Below are positions 32,221 to 42,674 of a stretch of 64,000 nt of DNA, in pieces; within the stretch, counting starts at the first letter, position 1, and every line of letters begins with the position of its first letter. Source of the stretch: Vombatus ursinus (lineage: Eukaryota; Chordata; Mammalia; Diprotodontia; Vombatidae). The notes below the pieces were generated by a model. The model had not been told where the DNA came from. It searched no databases and worked only from the letters and a program-made list of their open reading frames with translations. The position numbers and the translations under genes were made by a program. The stretch spans positions 2,040,563 to 2,104,562 of the forward strand of contig NW_020944351.1 of the NCBI RefSeq assembly GCF_900497805.2. The letters run 5' to 3'.

Positions 32221-32259
32221 GCCCAGATTTCTGATTTCATTGATAGAGGGAACTCCCAT

Positions 32260-32420
32260 GACAGAACCTCCTTCTGTCAGCTGAGAGAGAGTTGTCTGAG
32301 GACACTGAGAGGGTAAGGGACTTGCTCAGAATCCTTCAGGGAGTGTCAGAGGTGGGATGTGAACCCAGGTCTTCCTGATTCTAAGGCCTGTGCTCTCTCA
32401 ACAGGGCCACACTGCCTCCT
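32260..32420 (-). repeat. MIR SINE, antisense
   Basis: 'agggtaagggacttgctcag', 'gtgaacccaggtcttcctga', 'ggccacactgcctcc'. Confidence 0.82.
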
Positions 32421-32568
32421 GGTATCATTACTACAATATATGCAAATAAAATCTCCATGAAAGCCCTTTTAGTGCCACCTCATGGCATCAAGGTGATCCT
32501 GAGCTGTCTTTGCTTTTCTCTTTTTGTAGCCAGTCCATGCAGGGTTCACTATCCCAGATCAAGGTTGT

Positions 32569-32622
32569 CTCTGTCTCTCTCTCTCTCTGTCTCTCTCTCT
32601 CTCTGTCTCTCTCTCTCCCTGA
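32569..32622. repeat. (CT)n-rich microsatellite
   Basis: CTCTGTCTCT-type units. Confidence 0.9.
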
Positions 32623-33250
32623 GGATTCCAGGCATCTTCTCTAATACACTTAGTTCTGTTCCCCACCAATTATTCCTCCTGCTGGTAGGTGCCCATGAAT
32701 AACATCCCAGCTCCATTTAATCGTTTCATAGCAATTAGCTTTTACAAAGGGATATTTACTTAAAAAAAAATGAACCAGCACTGCCTCCCCCACTCCTAAT
32801 ACATTGGGGATATACTATCTCTTCTCCCACCATGGTCTCTAGGGAGAAGGGACTCAAAACTTATCTTAGTTCCTTCAGAGCGCTGGTTCTACCAAGTTCA
32901 TGTACAAATGTGGCATCCCTACCAGCCCTTGGCTCAGCTGGCCTGGATCCTAAAGGTCAGTCCTTGTTCCTCTGGGCACCAATGCCAAACAGGCTTCAAA
33001 CCCACATGCTGGGAAGCCTGGAAGCTCATCTCACTTACTTGCCTTTGAAACTCATGAGATTGGAAGCTCCAATCCCTTCACCTGGAATGGAAAAGAGCAA
33101 AAGCAGAGGCCAAGATCCAAAGCTGTTTTTCAGTCCATGTGGCCTGAATGGTGAGAAGGCCCCGAGGCCTTACCGCTCACAGTATTGTCTCTTGCCAGAT
33201 GCTGTGATTGAGATGCTATGATTGAAGGAGTCTGGCTGTTAGGGAAGGGG
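32623..33250. other. Unassigned sequence with a 129-codon open frame
   Basis: The plus strand frame 32832-33221 starts in a fair Kozak context (caccatgg), but I recognise no domain, signal or splice site and do not call it a gene. Confidence 0.3.
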
Positions 33251-33251
33251 A

Positions 33252-33510
33252 AGGAAATATGTTTACATAGTGTCTACTATGTGCCAGGCACTGTGCTAAG
33301 CTTTTTTACAAGTATTATCTCATTTGATCCTCACAACAACCCTAGGACATAGATGCTGTTATTATCCTCATTTTACAGTTGAGGAAACTGAGGCAAACAG
33401 GTGAAGTGACTTGCCAAAGTCACACAGCTGGGAAGTGTCTGAGGCGAGATTTGAACTCAGGTCTTCCTGAATCCAGGCCCAGCATTCCATTCACTGTGCG
33501 GCCAGCTGCC
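33252..33510 (-). repeat. Marsupial/MIR-related SINE, antisense, near complete
   Basis: 'tactatgtgccaggcactgt', 'attatctcatttgatcctca', 'cattttacagttgaggaaac', 'acttgccaaagtcacacagc', right end 'gcggccagctgcc'. Confidence 0.92.
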
Positions 33511-33764
33511 TTTAGTAGATTCATTAGCAGGGTAGCCAGAAGAACTGCCCCCCAAAAGACTAGGCTATGCAGTTGATCAAAAAAGGCTTCTCCTAACCAT
33601 ATGTTAAGTAGACCCAAACCAGTTAGAGAATGTTTATACATGCTCAAGTCTGTCCAAGGAACTTCTATTACAAATCATCATGACTCTCCCAGAAGAATCA
33701 GATTCGCCAGCCTCTCCCACACGGGAAATTTGCATCAGAGGAACAGGTTGGCACATTCTGCCAT

Positions 33765-33850
33765 GTGCTCATCCTCTGTTACATTTGCATCCCCAGTGCT
33801 TAGCACAATGCTTGGCCCATACTAAGAGCTTAATAAATGTCTTTTCATTT
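33765..33850 (+). repeat. L2-type 3' tail
   Basis: 'ccccagtgcttagcacaatg', 'cttggcccatactaagagct', 'taataaatgtc'. Confidence 0.82.
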
Positions 33851-34289
33851 CTTCATTCAGAGCTGGGTGGGTCGAGTTTCTTAGGTGCAGGAAACCCTTT
33901 ACACTGTAGCCGAACTGGAGATAAAGGGTATGGAGGCAAACCTCCAAGTCACTTAGAATTTGCAAAAAGTGGAACATTTTTAAAGAGCTGCCATTTTGCT
34001 CACTGCAAATGAACATCATAGCAGCAGGCAGGAGAGCAAGGAGAGAGAGATGACCACCTCCCACCCCCACACCAGAAGGTTTGCAGCATTTTCATGAATC
34101 CGTTAGAATAATTGATAATGAGTACAGTTCCTCGTTAGAGCTTGTTAAGTGTCTTTGTTCAAAAGAAGATTCACATTCCTTTTTAGGGGCAGTACAGAGT
34201 TTCCCTTCATATATGCAGGTAAAATCTCTTGAAAACCCCCTTTATAAGGACTCTGTGTGGGAGAAGCAGCAGAGAGAGAGTGGAGAGAG
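33851..34289. other. Unassigned sequence
   Basis: No feature recognised. Confidence 0.35.
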
Positions 34290-34480
34290 AGTCTTAGAGT
34301 CAGATCAGCATTAGCAGCCCTGGGTTTTGCCACCTCTCTGCTCCCCCTCTCTAGGCCTCAGTTTCCTCCTCTATGAAATGAGGGTCTTGTACTCAATGAC
34401 CTCTAAGGTCCTTTCCAGCTCCAAATCCTAGGTCCTATATAAATGATCCTTTCAGCTCCAAGTCCTATGATCCCAAGTTA
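34290..34480 (+). repeat. MIR SINE
   Basis: 'aggcctcagtttcctcctct', 'atgaaatgagggtcttgtac', 'tctaaggtcctttccagctc', followed by a repeat of the terminal phrase. Confidence 0.85.
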
Positions 34481-34839
34481 TTTCCATGGCCCAGCAGATG
34501 GCCCATGGTAATGGTGCATTGTTGATTTGGTTGCAGCAAGTAAGCAGAGAGAGGGGAGAGAAGGGCAGAACTGCCTCTGACCCATTCAGATTTCTTTTTT
34601 CCACTGTTACATAGAAGTGAGATTTTTTTTGTTACATAGAAGTGACTGTTTCATGTCTCTCCCCCTTTCCAGAATGAATGAAACATCCTAGTCACAGCCC
34701 TACCCCCACCCCTAGAATAGAAATCTATATCATGGAATCAAATTATCAAAGGGCTAAGAGCCAAAAGGAAGGAAGAAATGGGAATGGGCACCATCTTTCC
34801 TTCCTAAGTTTTGAGCATCCATTTACCTACACTATGCAG

Positions 34840-34945
34840 GGCTTCTTAAACTTTTTCCACTCATGATCCTCTTCAGTGCTTCTTAAACTATGGGTCTCTA
34901 CCCCATATATGGTTGCAACCCACAGTTTCTTAAGCACTGCATAGA
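34840..34945. mobile_element. hAT/Charlie-like fragment
   Basis: Two copies of a 'cttcttaaact' terminal motif with 'tatggttgcaacccaca' between. Resembles Charlie-type hAT ends but is too short to be certain. Confidence 0.4.
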
Positions 34946-35429
34946 GAGCATGGGCTTGGTACTGCCCCCTTGCTAGCCCTGGAAGATGTCACTCTTACCT
35001 TAATCAGAGAGGTAAGGCAATTGATGAGTGGGAGGAGGGAGGGCTCAAGGTTAGGGACCAGAGGCAGTAGGTAGAGCAGATAGCCCTAATGAAGCCACCA
35101 ACCTTTCCTCCTCTGAGGCTTCCTTTAATTAGCAGATAAAACCAGGGGGTACTAGAAGCTCTTTACCGGTGTTTAGGTTGGTCCATCATGTTATAGTTGT
35201 ATTGTTGGAAGGAGGGTCAAACTAGAGAACCAGGTTAGACTTCTTTATGATGGAGCAGAGAAGGTCTGGGTTTCTAGTCTTCCTGGGTGGATATGGTTAT
35301 GTTCTGTTGTCCTATGAATGTATGTGTGTGCTGAGCAATGCCATGAGCTGCCAAAGGTCTTGGGCAGAGAAACTACCAAGGGCCTGGGCATTGATAGACT
35401 TATGTCCTAAGGTTAGCCCCAGTGTCATC
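34946..35429. other. Unassigned sequence
   Basis: No feature recognised. The right edge carries the first copy of the L1 target duplication at 35430-35445. Confidence 0.35.
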
Positions 35430-35445
35430 CTTGACTAAGCCTTTT

Positions 35446-36420
35446 TTTTGGTCTTTTAAAATTTTTTAAACATTTTTAATATTTTATTTTTCCCAATTAT
35501 ATGTAAAAACAATTTTAACATTTGTTTTTTAAAATTTTGAGTTCTAAATTCTCTCCCTCCCTCTCCTCCTCCCTCATTGAGAAGTCAAGTAATTTGATAT
35601 AGGTTATACATGTACAACCATGTGAAACATATTTCCATATTAGTCATGTTGTGAAAGAAAATACAGACCAAAAAAAAAACCCCACAAAAATAAAGAAAGT
35701 GAAAAATAGTACACTTTGATCTGCATTCTGACTCTATCAGTTATTTCTCTGGTGGTGGATAGCATTTTTTATCATGAGTCCTTTGGAATTATCTTGGATC
35801 ATTGTATTGCTAAAAATAGCTTGATTATTGTACAATATTGCTGTTACTGTTTGCAGTGTTCTCCTGGTTCTGCTCACTTCAGTTTGCATCAGTTTGTATG
35901 AGTCTTCCCAGGTTTTTCTGAAACTATCCTGCTTGTAATTTCTTATAGCACAATAGTATTCCATTACATTCATATACCACAACTTGTTCAGCCATTCCCC
36001 AGTTGATGGGCATCCCCTCGATTTCCAATTCTTTGCTACCACAAAAAGACCTGCTGTAAATATTTGTGTACATGTAGGTCTTTTTCCCTTTTCTTTGATC
36101 TCTATGGGATACAGACCTCGTAATGGGTCTGTATTACTGGGTATTGCTGGTTCAAAGGGTATGCACAGTTTTATTACCCTTTGGATGTAGTTCTGCATTG
36201 CTCTCCCGAATCGTTGGATCAGTTCAGAACTCCACTAACAGTGTATTCGTGTCCCAATTTTCCCATGTCCCCTCCAACATTTGTCATTTTCCTTTTCTGT
36301 CATATTAGCCAATCTGAGAGGTGTGAGGTCGTACCTCAGAGTTGTTTTAATTTGCATTTCTCTAATCTATAGTGATTTAGATAATTTTTTCTTATGACTA
36401 TAGAAAGCTTTGATTTTTTA
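35446..36420 (-). mobile_element. 5'-truncated L1 with 16-bp target duplication
   Basis: 975-bp insert flanked by cttgactaagcctttt (35430-35445) and cttgaccaagcctttt (36421-36436), one mismatch. The minus strand frame 35737-36198 gives the L1 ORF2 C-terminus: IPFEPAIP, PTCTQIFTAGLFVVAKNWK and LNKLWYMNVMEYYCAIRN, matching the family's FIAALFxIAKxWxxxxCPxxxxWxxKMWxxxxMEYYAAIKN. The low-coordinate end is T-rich (its A-tail). One of the best-kept L1 pieces here, though dead by truncation. Confidence 0.94.
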
Positions 36421-36497
36421 CTTGACCAAGCCTTTTAAGACTTTTTCTGAGATGTCTGTATCGAAAGCCAGTCAATCCAGCATCCTTCATGCCTACT

Positions 36498-36896
36498 TGT
36501 TCTGGACTGGGCTTGACTCAAACCAGTCCCCTGGTAGCTTAAATTGGATACTGGAACAGAATGAAATACTTGTCATTGAACAGTTAACAAAACATTTAAT
36601 AGAAGATTTACTCATCCATAGGTGGAGAAGGATGTTCAATGAGGGTATGCATTGAGGATACCCTGAGCTGACTCAGCTGGACCAAGTTCCCTTTCCTTAG
36701 GCCAACAAACATCAGCGAGAGTGCCTGAAACTTCTTACAGAGAGTTTGTTCTCAAGTGATCAGAAAGTGATGTCACTAGCCTGAGTCCGTTAGTCTTCTG
36801 AGCCAATCAAGTCTTGAGGATACTCTCAATACCTTTCAAGGAAAAACTAGCCTAACTCCCCACCAGAGAGGGGCTTGAACTATTACTTCCATCACA
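36498..36896 (-). mobile_element. LTR of an endogenous retrovirus family, copy 1
   Basis: About 399 bp. Minus strand start TGTGATGGAAGTAATAG, end ..CCAGAACA. Shares 'tcttgaggat', 'aaaactagcc' and the terminal 'tgaactattacttccatcac' region with copies at 37896 and 47028. No clear target duplication. Fossil. Confidence 0.65.
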
Positions 36897-37190
36897 TTGG
36901 TCCTCCAAGAATCCTACACTTACTCACCTGGGCCGTACTCTTGTACTCACCAAGTGTCCCTTTGCCTGCCTGCCCTCCCTCAAGACCAACAGGCTGCCGT
37001 TGTATTGAGATAGGAAGCAGACTTTAATGCTCCTCAGATCCCATTACACAAGCAGCCACTTATTTCATCAATCCTCATGTCTAAATCTGGATTTAGATTT
37101 CCATTATAAATGTCGATTCCACAGATGTGACTAGCTCCTGCCTAGGAGCAGCCCTGATATCATTTATAGTCTGACAGAGTTTGTAACAGG
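36897..37190. other. Unassigned sequence between two LTR copies
   Basis: No recognisable retroviral or host content. Confidence 0.3.
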
Positions 37191-37194
37191 AAGC

Positions 37195-37360
37195 ACAACG
37201 TCATGGAAAGAGTCAGGGAATATGACTTCTTGTCCCAGCCTTGGCACTTATTACTTGTATTACCTTGGGTAAGTATTATCTCTTCTCTGGTTCTCACTTT
37301 GCTCCTTTGAAAAATGAAATGGTTGAACTAGATGGCCGAGTTCTAACCATTTCAGTTATG
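37195..37360 (+). repeat. MIR SINE
   Basis: 'cgtcatggaaagagtcaggg', 'ttaccttgggtaagtattat', 'atggttgaactagatggccg'. Confidence 0.8.
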
Positions 37361-37364
37361 TGGT

Positions 37365-37895
37365 CGCAGAAGACCCAGGATGTAATCACCAAGTGTCACT
37401 GAAATGGTAAGCCACCTGTAAAGATGCATTCTTCTATCAAGCATGGTTACCTCTCACATTGAGTCAAGAAGGGAACAATGGGGTTGGCTTGGAAGAGAAA
37501 TTAGCTGTGCCTTTGGGAGCTTAAGCTATCTGAGGCCTAAGGAACCTCAGGTAGTCAAGGCTGCATGGAGGCAAGAAGAGGATTCTCTCCCCCTATGCCA
37601 TTGGGCATGGCGCCTAGAACCAGAGCAGGAAATGCCATGTGCAGTGGTTCCAACTAAGATTACAAAGAGATCCCAGGCAAGATTCAAGATTCAAGCTCAA
37701 GGCAGGGTTTGTGGCAGTGGCCTCTGTGACGGGGAAGAGGGAATTTCCCCTCAGACCACCCAGATATTGGATATATGTTTCCTTGAGAGCTCCTGAACCA
37801 ATAGGAGATACTTCATCGAGTGGGGAGCAGGTGCTTATACAGAGAGACAGTTACCTGAGGGAGGAGGCAGCTTCAAGGAGCTGGCTCTGATACAA
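37365..37895. other. Unassigned sequence
   Basis: A 117-codon plus strand frame (37443-37796) has no recognised motif. Confidence 0.3.
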
Positions 37896-38257
37896 TATGC
37901 TGGGCCAAGCTGAGGCTAGTCTGGTACCTCATGTTTGAGACCGGAATGAAATGAGACACTTGGAAAACATTTGCCAGTTAAAAAGAAGAGATTTACTTAG
38001 CTCTAGCAAAGGAAGCATATTCACTAAAGCTATAGCATTGATTTGGCCTTGTGTCCTAACATGGCCAACTTAATAGAAGCCTGAGGAGGATCCCGGCGAC
38101 TATGCATGGGTATTAAGAGAACCAGGAAGCAGTATCATTAGCTTAAGACTTCAGGCCCCTAAACCAGTTAGGTCTTGAGGATGATTTTATTACCTTTTAA
38201 GGGGAAATTATCCTAGTCTGCATGGGGGAAAGGCCTTAAGATATTGCTTCTATCACA
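37896..38257 (-). mobile_element. LTR of the same retrovirus family, copy 2
   Basis: About 362 bp. Minus strand start TGTGATAGAAGCAATATC. Same orientation as copy 1, one kilobase away. Shared blocks include 'aggtcttgaggatga' and 'ttaaggggaaattatcctag'. Either two solo LTRs or the ends of one eroded element. Confidence 0.65.
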
Positions 38258-39237
38258 TCTGGCAATCAAGGGTTGAACTATGTAAAGGAGCAGACCCTGA
38301 GACCCTTGAGAGGCACCGTACCCAAGGGGAGCTGCTGGAGAACTCTATGAGGAAAGTTGAGTGGCCTTCACCACGTGTGTATCCTACCTGAGTGTACTCA
38401 GACTTGGAGCTCAGCCTTCCCACAGTTGCTTGTGTGTATTTGTAGGGGAGTGTACCCCTGGTTCATGGAGGGAGTGTTTTATAATTAGGGTTTTTGCTTT
38501 ACCATTTGAGTAAATATCTTTGCTAAGAGTTAATTGTATATTCTGGCTGATTGTTAAGAGAAACATACCAGTAGAGACTCATGCACTACACACCATTACC
38601 CCTAGAACTCAAAGCAATAGCCATCCTCTGGGCACCCAACCTGCAAGACTGAGGACAAAATGAGAGGGTGGCCAAAAGAGGGTGCTGTACTAGGATAGGG
38701 ATATTTCTGGAGGATGAGCTGGAGGAGAAGCCCTTCATCAAGTCTGCTTTGGGGAACTAGAAATGACACGTCTCCCACTGACTGTTCCCAGAAACTCAAA
38801 CTGAAAGTGAGTAGAATGGAATCCCTGGGTCTGTTTTCATTAGAAGTGTGACATGATTCTTATTAGCCTCATCTGGATTTCTTTGGGACTGTGGTATGTG
38901 GGCTGTGGTGCTGTCTTAAAGATTTTCAGGGTTGGTTCTAAGTGTCTTCAGCTGTTAAACTTTCAGTGAGATACACATAATTCAGCCTTAAAAAAAGCCT
39001 CGCCCTCTCCCTTGTCTCAGGCCCCTTGGTACCACATAACCTCCAGTGAGATTGCCAAACAAAGTTACCTGCATCCGAGGGCATTGGCTTTAATCCTCTT
39101 TGACTCCTGTATGACGCCAAGTTTTTCAATGCCTTCCAACCATAGAGAGATATCATCAAGGGACAGGCTATAGATGGAGAAGTAGCAAGACCCAAGGATG
39201 CAAATGTGGACAGGTAGGCTGAGGGGAAGGAGTGTGG
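38258..39237. other. Unassigned sequence, possibly LTR-like in part
   Basis: The stretch near 38480-38640 has an LTR-like feel ('gagtaaatatctttgctaag'), but I cannot delimit it. No host feature recognised. Confidence 0.3.
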
Positions 39238-39253
39238 CGATTTGTATATTTTC

Positions 39254-39401
39254 TTTTTCTTTTAGGCCATTGGGGTTAAGTGACTTGCCCAGGGTCCCAC
39301 AGCTAGTGAGTGTCAAGTGTTTTGTCTGAGGCCGGGATTTGAACTCAGGTCCTCCTGACTTCAGGGCCAGTGCTCTATCCACTGCGCCACCTAGCTGCCC
39401 C
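39254..39401 (-). repeat. Marsupial tRNA-headed SINE (short form) with perfect 16-bp duplication
   Basis: Antisense, T-run at left, head 'gcgccacctagctgccc' at right. Flanked by cgatttgtatattttc at 39238-39253 and 39402-39417, a perfect match, indicating a relatively recent insertion. Confidence 0.97.
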
Positions 39402-39744
39402 CGATTTGTATATTTTCAGGACAAGAGTACGTTTAGTGTTGTTTGCTTGTTTGCTGTTGATGTTTTCCCCTGGTTGTCCCCCGGCCATGGCTGGGACAAT
39501 TTTATTTAGTATCTATATAGATGTTCATATTATACAAATCCATTTCTTTAATAGCCACTTCTCTTTAGCTTTATTGAGTTTTTCTAGAACCCACTTTACA
39601 TCCATGAGGACCGAGTACTCATCTTTTATTTGCCCTGTACCTTAGATGCATCTAGATTAGAAATTTGGCCACTCAGAGGGCCTGTATCATGAGCAAAGTA
39701 TGCTCAGAAACAGTCTAACAGTCTTAGCCTATCAGGCTATAGGT

Positions 39745-39932
39745 TGTCTGATTTGAATCTCACAACCCTGTGAGGTAGGTGTGAATTATTATCTCTATTT
39801 TACAGATGAGGAAACTGAGGCTAGGAGAAGCTAAGTGACTTGCCACACAGGTAGTAATATCTGAGGCAGAATTTGAACTTGGGTCTTCCTGACTCCAAGT
39901 CCACTCCTCTATCACTGTACCATCTAACTGGA
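39745..39932 (-). repeat. MIR-type SINE, antisense
   Basis: 'ttttacagatgaggaaactg', 'gaagctaagtgacttgccac', 'gaatttgaacttgggtcttc', 'tatcactgtaccatctaact'. Confidence 0.88.
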
Positions 39933-39983
39933 AGCCAAAGCACTGAAGCAGCTGGGCACCCTGAGGGAGAGACAGGAGGCAGC

Positions 39984-40320
39984 ATGCATCAGACAGGTAA
40001 AGCTACCACCGCCTTGACCACAGTCTCCCCCTCACACCCCAATGGAGATATCCCAGGGCCTTGAGCCCAAGAGCCTTGGGAATAGCGATGCTTCCAGCCC
40101 AGGGCCCTCCTGGGAAGGAGATGCAGCCTGCCCACTGCCCCTGCAGGTGCTACAGACAGCCACAGCTACTGAAGGACCAGAAAAGAAAGCTCTTGTCACC
40201 AAGGTCTTTGGCCTGGTTAAATGGTTCAGCTTCAGAAACTGATGGGATTTTATCAGTGGAAATGACATTAAGGAAGAGGCCTTTGAGGACCATGGGACTT
40301 TTCCATCTGACATGCAGCTG
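39984..40320 (+). pseudogene. YBX3: Partial processed pseudogene resembling YBX3 (Y-box cold-shock protein)
   Basis: YBX3 binds RNA and DNA through a cold-shock domain and controls mRNA stability. From an ATG at 39984 the sequence reads GKATTALTTVSP, like the Thr-rich YBX3 N-terminus. After a frame change it reads PEKKALVTKVFGLVKWFSFRN, here split as PEKKALVTKV and KWFSFRN, corresponding to the family's EKKVLATKVLGTVKWFNVRN at the start of the cold-shock domain. A stop follows where GYGF should be. Similarity fades after about residue 105 (NDIKEEAF for NDTKEDVF), and an L2-type tail begins at 40335, so the 3' two-thirds are missing. No introns are seen across the part retained, which suggests a retrocopy, but loss of the 3' end is unusual for one. 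YBX1/YBX2 cannot be excluded; the EKK-L spelling and Thr run favour YBX3. Confidence 0.72.
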
Positions 40321-40334
40321 AAACCTTCCCTAGG

Positions 40335-40458
40335 TTTTGCCTCCCCCATTACAGGGTGAGCTCTGTGAGGGCAGGGGCTGTGACCCTTCCGTTTATATCC
40401 CCAGCGCTTAGCACCATGCTTTGTGCATAGTCAGCGCTTAATGGTGATTTGTTGTTCT
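40335..40458 (+). repeat. L2-type 3' tail
   Basis: 'gggtgagctctgtgagggca', 'ggggctgtgacccttccgtt', 'ccccagcgcttagcaccatg', 'agcgcttaatggtgatttgt'. Confidence 0.88.
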
Positions 40459-40459
40459 T

Positions 40460-41240
40460 TAGCCCTTAGGCCCTTCTATCCTCCTCTATCTCTTGAAGTC
40501 TATCCATGCTCACTGCTTCCATGACACCTCTATCCATCTCATCCTCTGCTGTCCCCTTTTCCTTTTGCCTTCAATCTTTCCCAACATCAGGGTCTTTTCC
40601 AATGAGTCCTATCTTCTCATTATGTGGCCAAATATTTAAGCTTCAGTTTCAGCATTTGACCTTCTAATGAATAGTCTGACTTAATTTCCTAACGTATTGA
40701 CTAATTTGATCCCCTTGCTGTCCAAGGGACTCCCAGAAGTCTTCTCCAGCACCACAATTTGAAAGCATCAATTCTACAGTGCTCAGCTTTCCTTAGAGTC
40801 CATCTCTCACAGCCATACATTGCTACTAAAAAAACCATGGTTTTGCCTATGTAGACCTTTATCAGCAAGGTGATAATCTCTGCTTTTCAGTATGCTGTCC
40901 AGATTTGCCCTAGCTTTCCTTCCGAGGAGCAAGCATCTTTTAATTTCATGGGTACAGTTGCCATCTGCAGTGATCTTTGAGCCCAGGAATATAAAATCTG
41001 ACACTGCTTCCATTTCTTCTCCCTCTGTTTGCCAGTAAGTGATGGGACCAGTTGCCAAGATCTTTGGCTTTTTTGATGTTAAGCTTCAAGCCGGCTTTTA
41101 CACTCTCCTCTTTCACCCTCATCAAGAGGCTTCTTAATTCTTCTTCACTTTCTGCCATCAGAGTGGTATCATCTGCATATCTTAAATGGTTGATATTTCT
41201 CCCAGCAACCTTGATTCTGGCTTTCAACACATCTACAGCT
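40460..41240 (-). mobile_element. RTE/BovB-type LINE fragment with RT motif
   Basis: Minus strand frames 40946-41296 and 40807-41058 give RIKVAGRNINHLRYADDTT, LMAESEEELRSLLMRVKEES, KAGLKLNIKKAK, then FIFLGSKITADGN, HEIKRCLLLGRKA and LDSILKSRD. These match the RTE/BovB reverse transcriptase and post-RT region closely; YADD (about 41168-41179) is the catalytic box. One frameshift separates the two frames. Endonuclease and upstream RT are missing. The right edge abuts a SINE-tail segment at 41241-41350. Confidence 0.94.
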
Positions 41241-41350
41241 ATTGTATATTGTTGTTGTTCACTTGTTTCAGTTGTGGCTGACTCTTTGTGACCCAAATTG
41301 GGGTTTTCTTGGCAAAGATACTGAAGTGGTTTGCCATTTCCTTCTCCAGT
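41241..41350 (-). repeat. MAR1-type SINE tail segment abutting RTE
   Basis: 'ttgttgttgttcacttgttt', 'tgactctttgtgacccaaat', 'ccatttccttctccag'. Only the tail part is present; there is no tRNA head. Confidence 0.85.
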
Positions 41351-41384
41351 GCTATTGGATATAGATACAAGAAATAATAAATGT

Positions 41385-41468
41385 TATATATAGATATTGA
41401 TGTATACATGTCACTTTAAAGCAGATATAAATATATATACATATACATTACACACACATATACATATA
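41385..41468. repeat. TA/CA-rich low-complexity sequence
   Basis: Imperfect tata and acatat units. Confidence 0.7.
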
Positions 41469-41638
41469 GCTTTAGACGGTAGATAGAGCCCTGGGACTTG
41501 AATCAGGAACATCTGAATTCAGATCCTACCACAGATCCCAACTTACTAGCTGTATGACCCTGGGCAAGTGATCTAACCTCTCATAGCCTCAGTTTTTTCA
41601 GTGTAAAATGGTACTTAACACAGTGTCAGGCGGATAGT
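41469..41638 (+). repeat. MIR/marsupial SINE
   Basis: 'agacggtagatagagccctg', 'gtatgaccctgggcaagtga', 'ctcatagcctcagtttttt'. Confidence 0.85.
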
Positions 41639-41639
41639 A

Positions 41640-41853
41640 TGTTTTTAACTTTAAGTCTGCAAAGCACTTTCTAAATATTATCTCACGTGACCCTAACAAC
41701 AACCCTGGGAGAGAGGTGCTATTATTATCCACATTTACAGTTGAGGAAACTGAGGCAGACAGAAGTTAAGTGACTTGCCCAAGGTCACACTGCTAGTAAT
41801 TATCTGAGGCCCAATCTGAGCTCAGGTTCTATCCTTTGCTCTACCAGCTGCCT
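41640..41853 (-). repeat. Marsupial/MIR-related SINE, antisense
   Basis: 'gcaaagcactttctaaatat', 'acatttacagttgaggaaac', 'gacttgcccaaggtcacact', right end 'taccagctgcc'. Confidence 0.9.
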
Positions 41854-42364
41854 CATTATCAAGTTTGGTTAACAGTAGAGTTATGTGTGATCTCATTTAT
41901 GATCCCTAGTGTTACCAGGCTCTTTGGACCCTGGTGGACTCTTTCCTCTGAAGTTATAATTAGGGAGACTTGGAGATCCTCTCAGTTAGTTTTAGGGAAA
42001 AAAGCCAGAAGTAATTAAAGCTACACAGAAGAACCAGTTTCTGTGGCATAGGTCTTCATCTCTAAATTGCCTGGCCATTGTTCAGTAGGTAGCCTTTGGG
42101 GGTTCTCTCTATTGAGAATAAAGGCCCTCTGTTGGAGATGCTTATGTCTTTTTTCCTTTAAGATTCTGCATATGAATACTAACTCAGAGATGAACAAAAT
42201 AAACTTTGGATACCCAAGGATCCAACTCAAGAGCAAAATGCCTCAATTACGCTATAGCTCTCTATGTGTTTATGCCTGTATTCTCTAGCAGCTAATTTTA
42301 GTCCATTTGCGTTTCCCAGAGGAAGGATGGCCCTTAGAGTTACAATGTTTCAAGAAGCAAATCT

Positions 42365-42366
<2 letters not shown>

Positions 42367-42405
<39 letters not shown>
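42367..42405. repeat. (CA)n microsatellite
   Basis: About 19 CA units. Confidence 0.95.
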
Positions 42406-42407
<2 letters not shown>

Positions 42408-42564
42408 CCGCACCCAGACCTGCCCTCCCCAGCCTATTTTTTGGGTAAAACCTGTGATTCATTTGTATGCTGTACTTCTGGGGAGGAAATTCCCTTAACT
42501 AATGCATGGAGCCACTCTTTCCACAGCTTCCCGGCTTAAGAAAGTTATTGGAAGTGCAGTGAGA

Positions 42565-42668
42565 TTAACACTGCTAGGCTCACAGCAATATTTGTCAGAG
42601 ATAGTACTTGAAACTAGATCTTTCTGACTCTAAGACCAGCCCTATCCACTACAGCAAACTGTGTCTCC
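42565..42668 (-). repeat. MIR fragment, antisense
   Basis: 'cttgaaactagatctttctg', 'actctaagaccagccctatc'. Confidence 0.65.
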
Positions 42669-42674
42669 TTACAA

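Noticed and set aside
32832-33221. 129-codon open frame as a gene
   Set aside because: A good-looking start context, but no domain, conservation evidence or splice context that can be seen from the sequence.
37443-37796. 117-codon frame between two LTRs as retroviral protein
   Set aside because: No retroviral motif can be seen and an old MIR lies nearby, so the spacer may be ordinary host DNA.
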